Assembly: GCA_965216365.1 (NCBI GenBank)
Contig: CBDCFT010000012.1
Span: 62,001-126,000 of the forward strand
DNA from: CBDCFT01 sp965216365
Lineage (GTDB): Bacteria > Pseudomonadota > Gammaproteobacteria > Arenicellales > CBDCFT01
DNA length: 64,000 nucleotides
Direction: 5' to 3'
The notes under the pieces were generated by a model. It searched no databases, was not told the DNA's origin, and saw only the letters and a program-made list of their open reading frames with translations. The first letter of the stretch is position 1, and each line of letters starts with the position of its first letter. This document shows positions 18,497-26,351 of the stretch, one piece after another. The position numbers and the translations under genes are program-made.

Positions 18497-19900
18497 ATGC
18501 AAGCCAGTCAAACCTTGAAAGAATTGAACACCGATGAATTACAACAAGCAGATAATTCATTTTTACATCCCTGGGAAAACGTAAAGACGATTGGCGAAAA
18601 CAAACGCACGGTCGTCACCCGGTCTGAAGGTGTTTATCTATACGACTCCGACGGCAATCGCCTGCTTGACGGACCGGCCGGTATGTGGTGTGTCAACATC
18701 GGTCATGGCCGCAAGGAAATCGCTGATGTTATCGCACAACAAGCAATGCAAATGCCGTACTACAGTCCGTGGAGTTTGACCAATGCGCCGGCTTCGATTT
18801 TATCCGAGCGAATCGCCGAGCTTGCACCGGGTGACTTAAACCATGTGTTTTATACCACCTGCGGATCGACTGCCGTGGATTCCGCACTGCGCTTCACTAT
18901 GTTTTATAACAACTCGCTGGGACGGCCAGAGAAAAAACACATTATTTGCCGAAATGACGGGTACCACGGCAGCACATATCTTGGCGCATCCGTCTCTGGC
19001 AAGACGCGCGATAAAAACCTGCTCGATTTTGAAACTAATACCGTGCATCACATTCCATCGCCCAATCCTTATCGCCGGCCGCAAGGGATGAGTGTTGAAG
19101 ATTTTCGCGATGCCAAAGTCGCCGATCTGGAAAACAAAATTCTTGAACTCGGTGCGGATAAAGTCGCCGCATTTGTCGCTGAACCGATACTCGCTTCAGG
19201 CGGTGTCATCGTGCCGCCTGCGGGTTACCACAAAGCCTGTCTCGAGGTTTGCCGCAAATACGATGTGTTGTACATATCCGACGAAGTTGTCACCGCGTTC
19301 GGACGCCTGGGACATTTTTTCGCCAGCGAAGCGGTGTTCGATATTGTCCCGGACATGATCACCATGGCAAAAGGCCTGACATCCGGTTATATCCCCATGG
19401 GCGGCGTTTTGATATCTGATCGATTACTCGAGGAACTGGGCGATTCAGCGGAGGAATACGGCTATTTCTCCAACGGTTTCACCTACTCCGGCCATCCCAT
19501 CGCCAGCGTCGCAGCCCTGGAAAATATCAACATTATGCAACGCGAAGGATTGATGGAGCATGTGCGCGAAGTCGGCCCGTACATGCAGGAACGCCTACGC
19601 GGGCTGCTCGATATTCCCATTGTAGGTGACGTGCGCGGCATGGGTTTAATGGGTTGCGTGGAATGCGTTATTAGCCAGGACAGCAAAGACCCGCTGACCA
19701 TGGATTATGAAATCGGCAATCGTATCGACAAGCATTGCCAGGAGTTAGGGCTGATCGTACGACCCATTATAAACATGTGCGTCATGTCGCCACCGTTAAT
19801 CATTTCCAAAGCGCAAATCGACGATATGGTGGGTATGCTGCGCACGGGTATCGAACGCGCCATGCATGATGTGCGATGCGAAGGATTGTGGAATGGTTAA
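18497..19900 (+). CDS. class III PLP-dependent aminotransferase (omega-amino acid/diamine:pyruvate type)
   Basis: 467 residues. N-terminus 'FLHPWENVKTIGENKRTVVTRSEGVYLYDSDGNRLLDGPAGMWCVNIGHGR' is typical of the putrescine, taurine or beta-alanine:pyruvate aminotransferases. Other markers are 'FYTTCGSTAVDSALRF', 'NDGYHGSTYLGASVSG', 'YISDEVVTAFGRLGHFFASE' with the cofactor Asp, and 'MITMAKGLTSGYIPMGGV' with the PLP lysine. It sits 32 bases after the GcvT-like gene and probably removes the amino group of the pathway substrate or of a demethylated intermediate. Exact donor is not determinable. Confidence 0.88.
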   Translation: MQASQTLKELNTDELQQADNSFLHPWENVKTIGENKRTVVTRSEGVYLYDSDGNRLLDGPAGMWCVNIGHGRKEIADVIAQQAMQMPYYSPWSLTNAPASILSERIAELAPGDLNHVFYTTCGSTAVDSALRFTMFYNNSLGRPEKKHIICRNDGYHGSTYLGASVSGKTRDKNLLDFETNTVHHIPSPNPYRRPQGMSVEDFRDAKVADLENKILELGADKVAAFVAEPILASGGVIVPPAGYHKACLEVCRKYDVLYISDEVVTAFGRLGHFFASEAVFDIVPDMITMAKGLTSGYIPMGGVLISDRLLEELGDSAEEYGYFSNGFTYSGHPIASVAALENINIMQREGLMEHVREVGPYMQERLRGLLDIPIVGDVRGMGLMGCVECVISQDSKDPLTMDYEIGNRIDKHCQELGLIVRPIINMCVMSPPLIISKAQIDDMVGMLRTGIERAMHDVRCEGLWNG

Positions 19901-19990
19901 TGCGCAAGTGTCTAACCCAGTACGCACCGCAAATAGCAGCAGCGCGTCGTCACGATATAAAATTTAACCTGGCGTTTACTAAAAAGGTCG

Positions 19991-20416
19991 ATGTTTTATC
20001 TCTTGTCCAGATTTGTCGCATGCGTCACGTGCTTCATGCTTTTAACCATGGGTACGACGGCGTTTGCCGCGGAACGCGGGTACGACCCTGAAGTACTCAA
20101 AACAGGTAAAACCTTGTTCCGCGTTAATTGTGCCACTTGTCACGGAGCAGATGCCGAAGGTGCGGCAAACTGGCAACAACGAACTGCTGACGGAAAATAC
20201 CCACCACCACCATTAAACGGCAGCGCGCACACCTGGCATCATTCTCGAGCAGCGTTAGCGCAAACTATTCAACAAGGAACAATAAAACTCGGTGGCAGCA
20301 TGCCGCCATGGCAGGACAAGCTCGACGAGCAACAAATCGACGCCATCATCACCTGGCTCACATCGCTGTGGCCGGACGAACCGTATGAAATTTGGATGAC
20401 GCAGATTAACCAATAG
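19991..20416 (+). CDS. periplasmic c-type cytochrome
   Basis: 141 residues. Signal peptide at 1-27 ('LLSRFVACVTCFMLLTMGTTAFAA'), then one haem site 'CATCHGADAEGAANW' and a distal Met candidate in 'KLGGSMPPWQDKLDEQQIDAIITWL', the usual pattern of class I cytochromes. It lies 90 bases after the aminotransferase on the same strand and could accept electrons from the cluster's flavin dehydrogenases or feed a terminal oxidase. A Rho-independent terminator is not obvious before the next gene. Confidence 0.87.
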   Translation: MFYLLSRFVACVTCFMLLTMGTTAFAAERGYDPEVLKTGKTLFRVNCATCHGADAEGAANWQQRTADGKYPPPPLNGSAHTWHHSRAALAQTIQQGTIKLGGSMPPWQDKLDEQQIDAIITWLTSLWPDEPYEIWMTQINQ

Positions 20417-20527
20417 GCATAAGCCCGGACAAATTGAAATCCAAGTTTTGCCCCGCGCCTAAATACACTATTATTGCTGTCCGCCAATTGCTGGCTTACA
20501 AGTCGATGGCATATTAAGAGCATCACG

Positions 20528-21187
20528 ATGCGCAAACTGATTGATCTGAGCCATACCGTTGAACACGGCATGACAACTTATAAGGGATTGCCGGCGCCGA
20601 TCGTCTGTGATTTTCTAAGTAGAGAGGCGTCCCAATCACACTATGCGCAAGGTACGACATTTCATATTGGTAAAATTGAGATGGTCGCAAATACGGGTAC
20701 CTATATCGACGCCCCCTTTCATCGCTACGCGGATGGAAAAGACCTGTCTGAACTGGCGCTGGAGTCGATTGCGGATAAAGACGGGTTAATATTCCGAGTA
20801 AAACCGGAACACAAAAGAATCGGCCCGGAACTGTTTTTGAATACCGATGCACGCGGTAAGGCGATACTTATTCACACAGGCTGGGACAGACATTGGGGTA
20901 CGGAACAATACTTTGAAGGACATCCGCATCTTACCGCAGAAGCAGCCGATTGGTTAAAAACAGCAGGGGCCGCGCTCGTGGGTATTGATTCGTTGAACAT
21001 TGATGATACATCGGGGGGAGAACGACCCGTTCACTCGATCTTGTTAGGAGCAGATATCCCAATTGTTGAACACATGTGTAATTTAGAAAACCTGCCGAAT
21101 GTGCCGTTTAAATTTAACGCGGTACCCGTCAAGGTAAAAGACTTTGGTACATTTCCTGTCCGCGCCTACGCAAGTTTCGAAGCTTAG
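20528..21187 (+). CDS. cyclase-family hydrolase (kynurenine formamidase-like)
   Basis: 219 residues from ATG 20528 ('MRKLIDLSHTVEHGMTTYKG'); an upstream extension to 20474 lacks support. The metal-binding signature of this family, HxxTHxDxPxH, appears as 'MVANTGTYIDAPFHRYADG', in which the first His is replaced (NTGTYIDAPFH), as in a subgroup of members. Further blocks are 'KAILIHTGWDRHWGTEQYFEGHPHLTAEAADWL' and 'GIDSLNIDD'. The family opens amide or lactone-like bonds (formylkynurenine, isatin, aryl formamides). It is probably the hydrolytic step of the cluster. Confidence 0.8.
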   Translation: MRKLIDLSHTVEHGMTTYKGLPAPIVCDFLSREASQSHYAQGTTFHIGKIEMVANTGTYIDAPFHRYADGKDLSELALESIADKDGLIFRVKPEHKRIGPELFLNTDARGKAILIHTGWDRHWGTEQYFEGHPHLTAEAADWLKTAGAALVGIDSLNIDDTSGGERPVHSILLGADIPIVEHMCNLENLPNVPFKFNAVPVKVKDFGTFPVRAYASFEA

Positions 21188-21315
21188 ACACCCGGATGAC
21201 GCAATGAATTGCACCAATGCCTGGTTTGATCTCGTCTCAGTATTTATCTCATCATGTAGTGGTTTACGCTGTATTTTCCGCCTTGCTTATACCGCAAGAC
21301 CTTAGGAGATTCTTA

Positions 21316-21663
21316 ATGACCATGAATCTATTGATGAAGTGTAAAGATATTGGCGAGACAAAAAAATTCTATTCCAAAGTTTTTGAGTTTCGTGTGGCTG
21401 ATACTGCTGAAGAGACTTGTACCGTTCAAAAAGCAGGTGGAACCATCATATACTCAACCGGCGACAACTTGGGAGGCGAACCCGGCTTTACCGATACCAT
21501 TTATTTCTTTTTATCCAACGTAGATGAATTCTATGAAACGATTAAAGATAAAGTCGATTTGCAGTGGCCGTTGCAGAACATGTCTTACGGTACACGGGAA
21601 TTTGGGATAAAAGACTGTAACGGATACTACTTGGCATTCGCACAAGATTTAGAGAAACAATGA
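21316..21663 (+). CDS. VOC-superfamily (glyoxalase/bleomycin-resistance-like) protein
   Basis: 115 residues from ATG 21316, chosen because TAGGAGAT lies at an ideal distance. The sequence 'LLMKCKDIGETKKFYSKVFEFRVAD' and 'EFGIKDCNGYYLAFAQ' matches the paired beta-alpha-beta-beta-beta fold of vicinal-oxygen-chelate proteins. These are metal-dependent isomerases, dioxygenases or small-molecule binders. Its role here is unknown; being last on the same strand after the cyclase gene it may process or sequester a pathway product. Confidence 0.75.
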   Translation: MTMNLLMKCKDIGETKKFYSKVFEFRVADTAEETCTVQKAGGTIIYSTGDNLGGEPGFTDTIYFFLSNVDEFYETIKDKVDLQWPLQNMSYGTREFGIKDCNGYYLAFAQDLEKQ

Positions 21664-21707
21664 CACCAGAATAAAATTCCTCGCCGGCAAAGCAATATTA
21701 AAAATAT

Positions 21708-21777
21708 TGTAAGAACGAGCCTACTCGCGAACAATTGCTACTCGAAATCGAGTAATCGCGAGCAAGCGCGCTCCTAC
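21708..21777. repeat. paired REP-like elements, head to head
   Basis: A degenerate TGTAAGAACGAGCCTACTCGCGA at 21708-21730 faces an inverted copy, TCGCGAGCAAGCGCGCTCCTAC, at 21756-21777, with a small palindrome CTCGAAATCGAG between. These match the Pseudomonas-type REP consensus and the single copies at 47382 and 48944. Such pairs lie 3' of genes and may stabilise mRNA. Confidence 0.7.
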
Positions 21778-21911
21778 TCAAAACTCCATCCAACGCAATA
21801 GGTTGCGTATATGGTCTCAATATTAATTGGCGGAACTCGTTCCTACCTACCAGGTCTAACATGTTTTCAAGCAGAAATGTTCTGCCAGCAAACTGGCTTG
21901 TATGCTTACCA

Positions 21912-22436
21912 TTATTTTTCTATCAATTCCGTGATCAAGCCAATAATTTCCTCAGAATCAAACTGTCTTGGACCTAAGGCTTCGTAGTATTTGTTCCCTT
22001 CTTTATCGACAATAAAAGTTGTCGGCAAGCCTTTTACATTGAGGGATTTCATCGCTTCGCTTTCCGAATCCAGCAGAAAGGGAAACGAATTTTCCAACCC
22101 ATATTCGAATACAAATCGATCAACGTCTTCGGCATCCTCTCCAAGATTTACCGCCAGCACTTCAAAGCCTCTGTCTTTAAGTTGCATCCAAACATTGTGA
22201 ATTCCGGGCATTTCTTCACGGCAAGGGGGACACCAGGTCGCCCAGAAATTGACCAGCACGACTTTGCCCTTGTGATCGGACAATTTCATGGTTTCACCGG
22301 CCATGGTGGGCAGTTCAAAATCTTCCATCGGCGGCAGATCGTTAACCTGGGTCAAACCCTTGGGCAAATCTGACTTTGCCATGGAAAACGCGAACAACGC
22401 TGCCAGAACAAGGAGTGGAAGTGTTCGTTTCATCAT
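21912..22436 (-). CDS. TlpA/ResA-family thiol-disulfide oxidoreductase
   Basis: 174 residues. A signal peptide (residues 1-20, 'RTLPLLVLAALFAFSMA') directs it to the periplasm. The AhpC/TSA-Redoxin core has the active site 'NFWATWCPPCREEMPG' (WCPPC) and the cis-Pro region 'KGLPTTFIVDKEGNKYY'. Relatives reduce apocytochrome haem sites or protect against oxidants. It is divergent from the merR-ATPase operon, so a role in handling copper-stressed thiols is possible but not shown. Confidence 0.92.
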   Translation of the reverse strand: MMKRTLPLLVLAALFAFSMAKSDLPKGLTQVNDLPPMEDFELPTMAGETMKLSDHKGKVVLVNFWATWCPPCREEMPGIHNVWMQLKDRGFEVLAVNLGEDAEDVDRFVFEYGLENSFPFLLDSESEAMKSLNVKGLPTTFIVDKEGNKYYEALGPRQFDSEEIIGLITELIEK

Positions 22437-22550
22437 CTCTTTATAGTAAACAAAGTTAAGTCAGTAGGTGGCTTAGATCAATTTCTCGATTAGTAATTCC
22501 CCATCGCGAAGCAAATCTATCGACACAAGCGAACTATAGCAAGTCTATAC

Positions 22551-22581
22551 TTGACTCCGTACCATACTACAGGGTTTATCA
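22551..22581 (+). promoter_or_regulatory. MerR-type operator/promoter of the merR-ATPase operon
   Basis: TTGACT at 22551-22556 and TTATCA at 22576-22581 are separated by 19 bases, the over-long spacing that MerR-family activators correct by twisting DNA. The spacer begins CCGTAC and ends CTACAGG, an imperfect dyad centred in the spacer, much like the mercury operator of Tn21. The regulator gene starts nine bases after the -10, so it is autoregulated together with the ATPase. Confidence 0.75.
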
Positions 22582-22589
22582 TTCATAGC

Positions 22590-22994
22590 ATGAACACTCT
22601 CAGCATAGGTCAACTGGCAAAGGCGGCCAACGTCGGCATTGAGGCGATTCGTTTTTATGAAAAACGCGGTCTTGTGCATTCTCCGGAACGCACTGCGGCA
22701 GGCTATCGTCGTTTTCCACAAAATGCCGTCGACCGTTTGCGTTTTATTCGCCGGGCCAAGCACCTTGGTTTCACGTTGGAAGAAATTTCCGAATTACTCA
22801 ATCTACATGACGATCCCAACAGTGATCGGGCTAGTGTCAAATCAATGACAAAGTCGAAGTTAAAACAGATCGAGCAAAAACTCGCTGATTTAGAACGTAT
22901 GCGTAAAGTGTTGTCGGGCTTGTCGGCAGAATGCTCCGGTCACGGCCCGGTCAGCGGTTGCCCTATTATCGAGGCGTTGTCGAAAGATGGGTGA
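22590..22994 (+). CDS. MerR-family metal-responsive transcriptional regulator
   Basis: 134 residues from ATG 22590. N-terminal winged helix 'LSIGQLAKAANVGIEAIRFYEKRGLVHSPERTAAGYRRF', then 'RLRFIRRAKHLGFTLEEISELL', a dimerisation coil, and a C-terminal metal loop 'LSAECSGHGPVSGCPIIEAL'. The Cys-His-Cys arrangement with CPI resembles MerR/PbrR/ZntR-type sensors more than CueR, which has a shorter CxxxxxxxC loop. The metal is therefore uncertain (Hg, Pb, Cd, Zn or Cu). It overlaps the ATPase gene by eight bases. Confidence 0.9.
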   Translation: MNTLSIGQLAKAANVGIEAIRFYEKRGLVHSPERTAAGYRRFPQNAVDRLRFIRRAKHLGFTLEEISELLNLHDDPNSDRASVKSMTKSKLKQIEQKLADLERMRKVLSGLSAECSGHGPVSGCPIIEALSKDG

Positions 22995-25431
22995 CGCGTT
23001 AAACCGGTCAGTAGAAACGGAAACGACTTGTTGTCATGGGTCGAAATCGATAGACCCGGTATGCGGTATGAGTGTCGACCCGGCAACGGCGACTTCATAT
23101 CAATACGAAGGTATTGATTACTATTTTTGTTGTGTCGGTTGCAAAGACAAGTTTACCGCTAACACCAATCAATATTTGTCAGGCGAAGCGCAGAAAAATA
23201 TTCCATCTGGCCCCGGTCCCTACATCTGCCCCATGTGTCCGGACGTTAAAAGTGACGTGCCTGCCGCATGTCCGAGTTGCGGCATGGCCTTGGAATCGGC
23301 CGCTCCGGCAATGGCATCGACCCGCACACAATACGGTTGCCCGATGCACCCGGAGGTGGTGCGGGACGAGCCTGGTTCCTGTCCGAAATGCGGTATGGCG
23401 CTGGAGGCGCAAACCGTTGTTTTAGAAGAAGAAAATCCTGAACTCATCGACATGCGGCGACGCTTTTGGTGGTGCCTCGCCTTAACCGTTCCGGTGTTTG
23501 TTATCGCGATGGGTGAGATGCAGTTTAGTGCTTTATTTTCACGTATCGCCAGCCCTCGCACACTCATCTGGATTCAATTGTTACTGACGGCGCCGGTCGT
23601 GTTATGGGGCGGTAAACCGTTTTTCGAGCGCGGTTACCAATCCATCGTCAATCGCAGCCCGAATATGTTCACGCTGATCGCGATCGGCACCGGTGTTGCA
23701 TTTGTTTATAGTCTGGTGGCTGCACTTGCGCCCGGTATATTTCCACAAACCTTTCGCAGTCACTCAGGTGAGGTCGGTGTCTATTTCGAAGCCGCCGCCG
23801 TCATCATTACGCTGGTGTTACTAGGGCAAGTATTGGAACTAAAAGCACGCGGACAAACCGGAGCAGCGGTTCGCACGTTGTTGGGTCTGGCGCCCGATAC
23901 TGCTAGGCGCGTCGACAACAACGTTGAAGTTGATATTCCATTAAGCGATGTACAAGTGGGCGACCATTTACGTGTCCGTCCGGGCGAAAAAATTCCGGTT
24001 GATGGCGTCATCATCGATGGTACGAGTTCGGTTGACGAATCCATGGTCACCGGCGAATCGATACCCGTAGCAAAACAGACCAGCGACTCGTTAATCGGTG
24101 CCACGGTAAACGGTACCGGTTCTCTGGTCATGCGCGCCGAGCACGTCGGCAGCGATACCGTGTTATCGCAAATTGTGCAAATGGTTAGCGAAGCGCAACG
24201 CAGCCGCGCGCCCATCCAAAAACTGGCTGACAAGGTAGCCGGATATTTTGTTCCCGTTGTGGTCGGCGTCGCAGTGTTAACTTTTATTATGTGGGCGGCG
24301 TTTGGACCAATTCCGGCCTTGGCGTACGCGATTATCAATGCGGTAGCCGTTTTAATTATCGCCTGTCCCTGCGCTTTGGGTTTGGCTACACCGATGTCCG
24401 TGATGGTTGGTATCGGTCGCGGCGCTGAAAATGGCGTGCTGATCAAAGACGCCGAATCCCTCGAGCGCCTGGAAAAAGTCGATACACTGGTAGTGGATAA
24501 AACGGGAACATTGACTGAAGGCAAACCACGCGTACAAGTCATCGAACCAGTCGGCGATTTTGATGAGCAAAATTTATTGCGCTTAACTGCAGCGGTCGAA
24601 AAAGTAAGCGAACATCCCCTGGCCGCAGCAATAGTTGATTACGCTGTTGAAAAAGGTATTGATATTCCGGCGGCAGATAAATTTAAATCCGTTACTGGGA
24701 AAGGTGTCAGCGGTTTTGTAGCAGGTGACCGGGTGTTGATCGGTACTACTGCATTTTTGTCCGACAACAATATCGAAGTTGCCCGCACCGAACAGGCAGA
24801 TCGCTTACGTGAACAGGGTCACACCGTTGTGTTTATCGGCGTTGGCGAAAAATTCGCTGGCTTGGTTAGCGTCGCTGATTCAATCAAGCCAACCACGCGT
24901 GAAGCAGTGAATATTCTAAAACGTGACGATGTCGAGATTATCATGCTTACCGGTGACATCGAAAAAACTGCACAAGCAGTCGCCCGGAAGCTTGGCATTG
25001 ATCGAATCAAAGCAGGTGTTTTGCCGCAGGATAAAGCAGACTACGTGAAACAGCTACAACAAGACGGTCGTGTTGTTGCCATGGCCGGTGACGGCATCAA
25101 CGATGCGCCGGCTCTGGCACAGGCGGATATCGGCATTGCCATGGGACACGGCACTGATGTCGCCATGCAAACCGCGAGTGTTACGCTGGTGAAAGGGGAT
25201 TTACGTGGCATCGCCAAGGCACGTCGACTAAGTCGCCGCACCATGCAGAATATCCGCCAGAATCTGTTCTTTGCTTTCGCTTATAACAGTCTTGGCGTGC
25301 CTGTCGCGGCTGGAGTGTTGTATCCGTTTTTCGGACTGTTACTCAGCCCAATGATTGCCGCTGCCGCCATGAGCCTCAGCTCAGTCTCGGTTATCGGCAA
25401 TGCTTTGCGACTGCACAAGATAACTCTGTAG
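22987..25431 (+). CDS. heavy-metal P1B-type ATPase with YHS and two HMBD metal-binding domains
   Basis: 814 residues. N-terminal region: YHS domain ('DPVCGMSVDP ... FCCVGCKDKF', about 22-66) and two short heavy-metal-binding modules of CPxCPxV...CPxCGM type (about 79-103 and 116-140; the second reads CPMHPEV). Catalytic core: TGES in 'DESMVTGESIPVAKQ', membrane metal site CPC at 460-462, phosphorylation site DKTGT at 504-508, HP locus 'SEHPLAAAI', and 'GDGINDAPAL'. CPC with YHS/HMBD domains usually means Cu(I)/Ag export. The classical MxCxxC domain is absent. Translation is coupled to the MerR gene. Confidence 0.93.
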   Translation: MGDALNRSVETETTCCHGSKSIDPVCGMSVDPATATSYQYEGIDYYFCCVGCKDKFTANTNQYLSGEAQKNIPSGPGPYICPMCPDVKSDVPAACPSCGMALESAAPAMASTRTQYGCPMHPEVVRDEPGSCPKCGMALEAQTVVLEEENPELIDMRRRFWWCLALTVPVFVIAMGEMQFSALFSRIASPRTLIWIQLLLTAPVVLWGGKPFFERGYQSIVNRSPNMFTLIAIGTGVAFVYSLVAALAPGIFPQTFRSHSGEVGVYFEAAAVIITLVLLGQVLELKARGQTGAAVRTLLGLAPDTARRVDNNVEVDIPLSDVQVGDHLRVRPGEKIPVDGVIIDGTSSVDESMVTGESIPVAKQTSDSLIGATVNGTGSLVMRAEHVGSDTVLSQIVQMVSEAQRSRAPIQKLADKVAGYFVPVVVGVAVLTFIMWAAFGPIPALAYAIINAVAVLIIACPCALGLATPMSVMVGIGRGAENGVLIKDAESLERLEKVDTLVVDKTGTLTEGKPRVQVIEPVGDFDEQNLLRLTAAVEKVSEHPLAAAIVDYAVEKGIDIPAADKFKSVTGKGVSGFVAGDRVLIGTTAFLSDNNIEVARTEQADRLREQGHTVVFIGVGEKFAGLVSVADSIKPTTREAVNILKRDDVEIIMLTGDIEKTAQAVARKLGIDRIKAGVLPQDKADYVKQLQQDGRVVAMAGDGINDAPALAQADIGIAMGHGTDVAMQTASVTLVKGDLRGIAKARRLSRRTMQNIRQNLFFAFAYNSLGVPVAAGVLYPFFGLLLSPMIAAAAMSLSSVSVIGNALRLHKITL

Positions 25432-25442
25432 TTTTTGTTAGA

Positions 25443-26345
25443 TCAGTCATTTGCTATGCCATGCGGAACATGCCCGGTCGGTACATGTTGTCGCGTTGAA
25501 TCGCAGTGTCCCTGTTGATCGTCAAAATAAATATCGGCGCCGAACGTTTTAAGGAATTCCCCTTTTTCCAGTCCGCCGAGGAACACGGCTTCGTCGATGC
25601 GAATTTCCCAGGCTCGTAACGTACGCACCACGCGTTCGTGCGCAGGGGCGGAACGGGCAGTGATCAAGGCCGTACGAATAACGGGTTGATCTTCGGGGAA
25701 ATCCGCCTGAATGCGATGCAATGCAGCGAGTACGTTTTTGAACGGGCCACCGGGTAGCGGTTTTTTCGCTTTGGCTGCTTCCGATGTGGAAAACGCATCC
25801 AGGCCTTCGCTGCGATAAACGCGCTCGGCCTCATCGGAAAACAATACTGCATCGCCATCGAATGCAATGCGCAATTGTTCTCCGGCCGCACCGGATTCCA
25901 CTTTGGACGGTAAAATAGTCGCCGCCGCGATACCGGCATTTAGAGCACTGTCGACGTCAGCCGTATCCGACGATAAAAACAGATGTGCGTTAAACGGTTT
26001 AACATAGCGATAGGGACTGTCGCCACTGGAAAATGCTGCGCGCGATATATCCAGCTTGTAGTGTTGTATCGAATTAAATACACGCAAGCCTGTGTCCGCA
26101 CTGTTGCGTGAAATCAATACCACTTCAACATATGAACGTCCGGCCGGATTGTCATTCAGACGCAGTAATTTTTTAACTAAAGAGAATGCAACACCCGGTT
26201 CGAGTAATTTATCCTCATTGTCAATCTGGTATCTGCAATACGCATCAACGCCTTGTTCGGTAAACACGCGATGGCTCTCTTCCAGATCGAACAACGCTCT
26301 AGATGAAATAGCAACAACCAGTTTTTCGTCAAAAGTGACGGGCAT
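25443..26345 (-). CDS. cytosolic 5'-nucleotidase (NT5C1-like family)
   Basis: 300 residues. The sequence follows the 5'-nucleotidase family related to mammalian cN-I: 'LVVAISSRALFDLEESHRVF', 'PGVAFSLVKKLLRLN', 'VEVVLISRNSADTGLRVFNSIQHY', 'AHLFLSSDTADVDSALNAGIAAATILP', 'LRIAFDGDAVLFSDEAERVY' (acidic HAD-like motif DGDA) and 'TALITARSAPAHERVVRTLRAWEIRIDEAVFLGGLEK'. It would dephosphorylate nucleoside monophosphates in the cytoplasm. It lies six bases after the AddA-like gene on the same strand, convergent with the ATPase. Confidence 0.88.
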   Translation of the reverse strand: MPVTFDEKLVVAISSRALFDLEESHRVFTEQGVDAYCRYQIDNEDKLLEPGVAFSLVKKLLRLNDNPAGRSYVEVVLISRNSADTGLRVFNSIQHYKLDISRAAFSSGDSPYRYVKPFNAHLFLSSDTADVDSALNAGIAAATILPSKVESGAAGEQLRIAFDGDAVLFSDEAERVYRSEGLDAFSTSEAAKAKKPLPGGPFKNVLAALHRIQADFPEDQPVIRTALITARSAPAHERVVRTLRAWEIRIDEAVFLGGLEKGEFLKTFGADIYFDDQQGHCDSTRQHVPTGHVPHGIAND

Positions 26346-26351
26346 TTGAAA

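Noticed and set aside
23781..24542. Minus-strand frame of 253 codons within the P-type ATPase
   Set aside because: Antisense to conserved ATPase motifs, Thr/Ser/Pro-rich translation with no domain.
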